The notes beneath the pieces were generated by a model. The model saw nothing but the letters and a program-made list of their open reading frames with translations, had not been told where the DNA came from and made no database searches. This document shows, in pieces, positions 6,321 through 7,012 of a DNA stretch of 7,012 nucleotides (within the stretch, counting starts at the first letter, position 1; each line of letters starts with the position of its first letter). The position numbers and the translations under genes are program-made. This DNA comes from an uncultured Leucobacter sp. (GTDB lineage Bacteria; Actinomycetota; Actinomycetes; Actinomycetales; Microbacteriaceae), in NCBI GenBank assembly GCA_945952575.1, contig CAMFIY010000146.1, positions 1 to 7,012 of the forward strand. The letters are read 5' to 3'.

Positions 6321-6336
6321 CGAGCGTAGTCGCTCG
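6321..6336. promoter_or_regulatory. Perfect palindrome between the DUF1116 and GntR genes, possible operator
   Basis: CGAGCG and CGCTCG are separated by TAGT (6327-6330), making a 16-bp inverted repeat. It lies 5 bp after the DUF1116 stop and 38 bp before the GntR start on the minus strand. No T-run follows on that strand. It could be an autoregulatory operator for the GntR protein, or a hairpin that lowers expression of the downstream gene. It does not match the TnGTnnnACnA core reported for some FCD-type regulators, so the operator role is only a suggestion. Confidence 0.35.
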
Positions 6337-6341
6337 CGCCC

Positions 6342-7012
6342 CTATCCCTCGGCTTTCGGCTCCGCTGAGAAGCGATCGGCGAGCGCCCGGACCGCCGTGT
6401 GGAAGGCCTCCAAGGGCGGATGCGTGATGCCCGCGCCGATCATGCCGATCCCGGCCTCGCGATGCGCGATCGCCGTGTTGATGACCGGTACGATGCCCGT
6501 GGTGACGACCCGGCGGATGTCGATCCCGGTCGGGAGACCGAGGAAGTCGAGCAGCGGGATCGTGACGTTCGGATTGCGCCCGACCGTGATCTCGCCCATC
6601 CTGTGGGTGACCGCGATGGCCTCGTCGACCGTGCCGCCGACGAGCGCGGTGATGGCGGGGGCCGACGACATGGCGAAACCGCCGAAGCCGAAGGTCTCCG
6701 TGATTGCGCTGTCGCCGATGTCGAGCCCGGCGTCCTCGGGGGCGTATCCGGCGAACATGGGACCGATCACCTGCTGGGCCGGGCCGACGAACCAGCCCGC
6801 GTCGGCGAGGCCGCTCACGCGGATCCCGTGCTCGACGCCGTTGCGGGCCATCGTCACGACGACGCTGGAGTCCGCGATGCCGTGAGCCGCGTCGAGCGCC
6901 GCCTTGGCGGTCGCCATCCAGGTGGGGCCGGAGAAGTAGTCCGAGCTCGCGATGAAGTCGAAGACCTCGACCTTCTGAGACTCGGGGAAGTCCGCCTGGA
7001 CGATGCCGGGTG
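6342..7012 (-). CDS. DUF1116 family protein, AllG/YlbE-like, C-terminal part (start outside window)
   Basis: The reading frame is open from the right edge of the window to the TAG at 6342-6344, giving 222 visible residues, about half of a typical family member. The ATG at 6917 is internal, since similar sequence continues upstream (QKVEVFDFIASSDYFSGPTW). Recognisable family features are GIRVSGL, WFVGPAQQ, the block GYAPEDAGLDIGDSAITE followed by GGFAMSSAPAI, then GLPTGIDIRRVVTTGI and INTAIAHREAG. E. coli YlbE (AllG) belongs to this family and works with FdrA (AllF) and YlbF (AllH) as oxamate carbamoyltransferase in allantoin breakdown. Whether this protein shares that reaction cannot be judged without the upstream genes. 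The GntR/FCD regulator gene follows after 59 bp, as expected for a catabolic operon. Confidence 0.8.
   Translation of the reverse strand, partial: PGIVQADFPESQKVEVFDFIASSDYFSGPTWMATAKAALDAAHGIADSSVVVTMARNGVEHGIRVSGLADAGWFVGPAQQVIGPMFAGYAPEDAGLDIGDSAITETFGFGGFAMSSAPAITALVGGTVDEAIAVTHRMGEITVGRNPNVTIPLLDFLGLPTGIDIRRVVTTGIVPVINTAIAHREAGIGMIGAGITHPPLEAFHTAVRALADRFSAEPKAEG

Noticed and set aside
5644..6885. Open reading frame of 413 codons on the plus strand over the GntR and DUF1116 genes
   Set aside because: It runs across two well-supported minus-strand genes and their gap. The product shows no family features.
6915..6917. ATG as the start of the DUF1116 gene
   Set aside because: The frame continues to the window edge with plausible protein sequence, and the family is much longer, so this Met is internal.
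1..7012. CRISPR array, tRNA, rRNA or transposase genes
   Set aside because: No regularly spaced repeat array, cloverleaf, rRNA-like stretch or transposase/integrase motif was seen. The only repeats are the short ones near prfA and those within the Rho extension.

Overview
The window looks like chromosomal DNA from a high-GC actinobacterium, most likely Microbacteriaceae and perhaps Microbacterium. I infer this from the very high GC with G/C at third codon positions, a Rho with a long Ala/Glu/Arg/Lys-rich N-terminal extension, an actinobacterial VanY-type peptidase, and promoters that sit too close to their start codons to leave a leader. The family assignment is from recognition only; no search was run.

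Layout. Positions 1-1780 (+) hold the 3' part of rho, whose start lies outside the window. prfA (peptide chain release factor 1) follows after 17 bp at 1798-2865 (+), so the two termination factors, one for transcription and one for translation, are probably co-transcribed. The 223 bp after prfA (2866-3088) carry a cluster of repeats. There is a long hairpin that includes the prfA stop codon, a perfect 24-bp direct repeat of the prfA 3' end 59 bp downstream, and a separate perfect 15-bp inverted repeat. prmC (RF1 methyltransferase), which often follows prfA, is not there. Next come an MFS transporter (3089-4486, +) and a secreted D-Ala-D-Ala carboxypeptidase of VanY type (4534-5550, +). Each has a TAnnnT -10 box exactly 6 nt before its ATG, which suggests leaderless transcripts.

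The right end is on the minus strand and convergent with the VanY gene. The 3' part of a DUF1116 gene (6342-7012), related to the AllG/YlbE subunit family of oxamate/carbamoyl metabolism, is followed after 59 bp by a GntR-family regulator with an FCD ligand domain (5566-6282). The gap between these two carries a small perfect palindrome. The pair probably forms the end of a catabolic operon with its own regulator.

The most interesting signal is Rho. The ATPase framework is intact (P-loop GK, catalytic Glu, Walker B Asp, both arginines). However, several residues that are nearly invariant in other Rho proteins are changed in the P-loop, Q-loop, R-loop and bicyclomycin pocket. The repeat cluster behind prfA is the second thing worth checking. 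The rest is ordinary actinobacterial gene content. Gaps other than 2866-3088 are under 65 bp.
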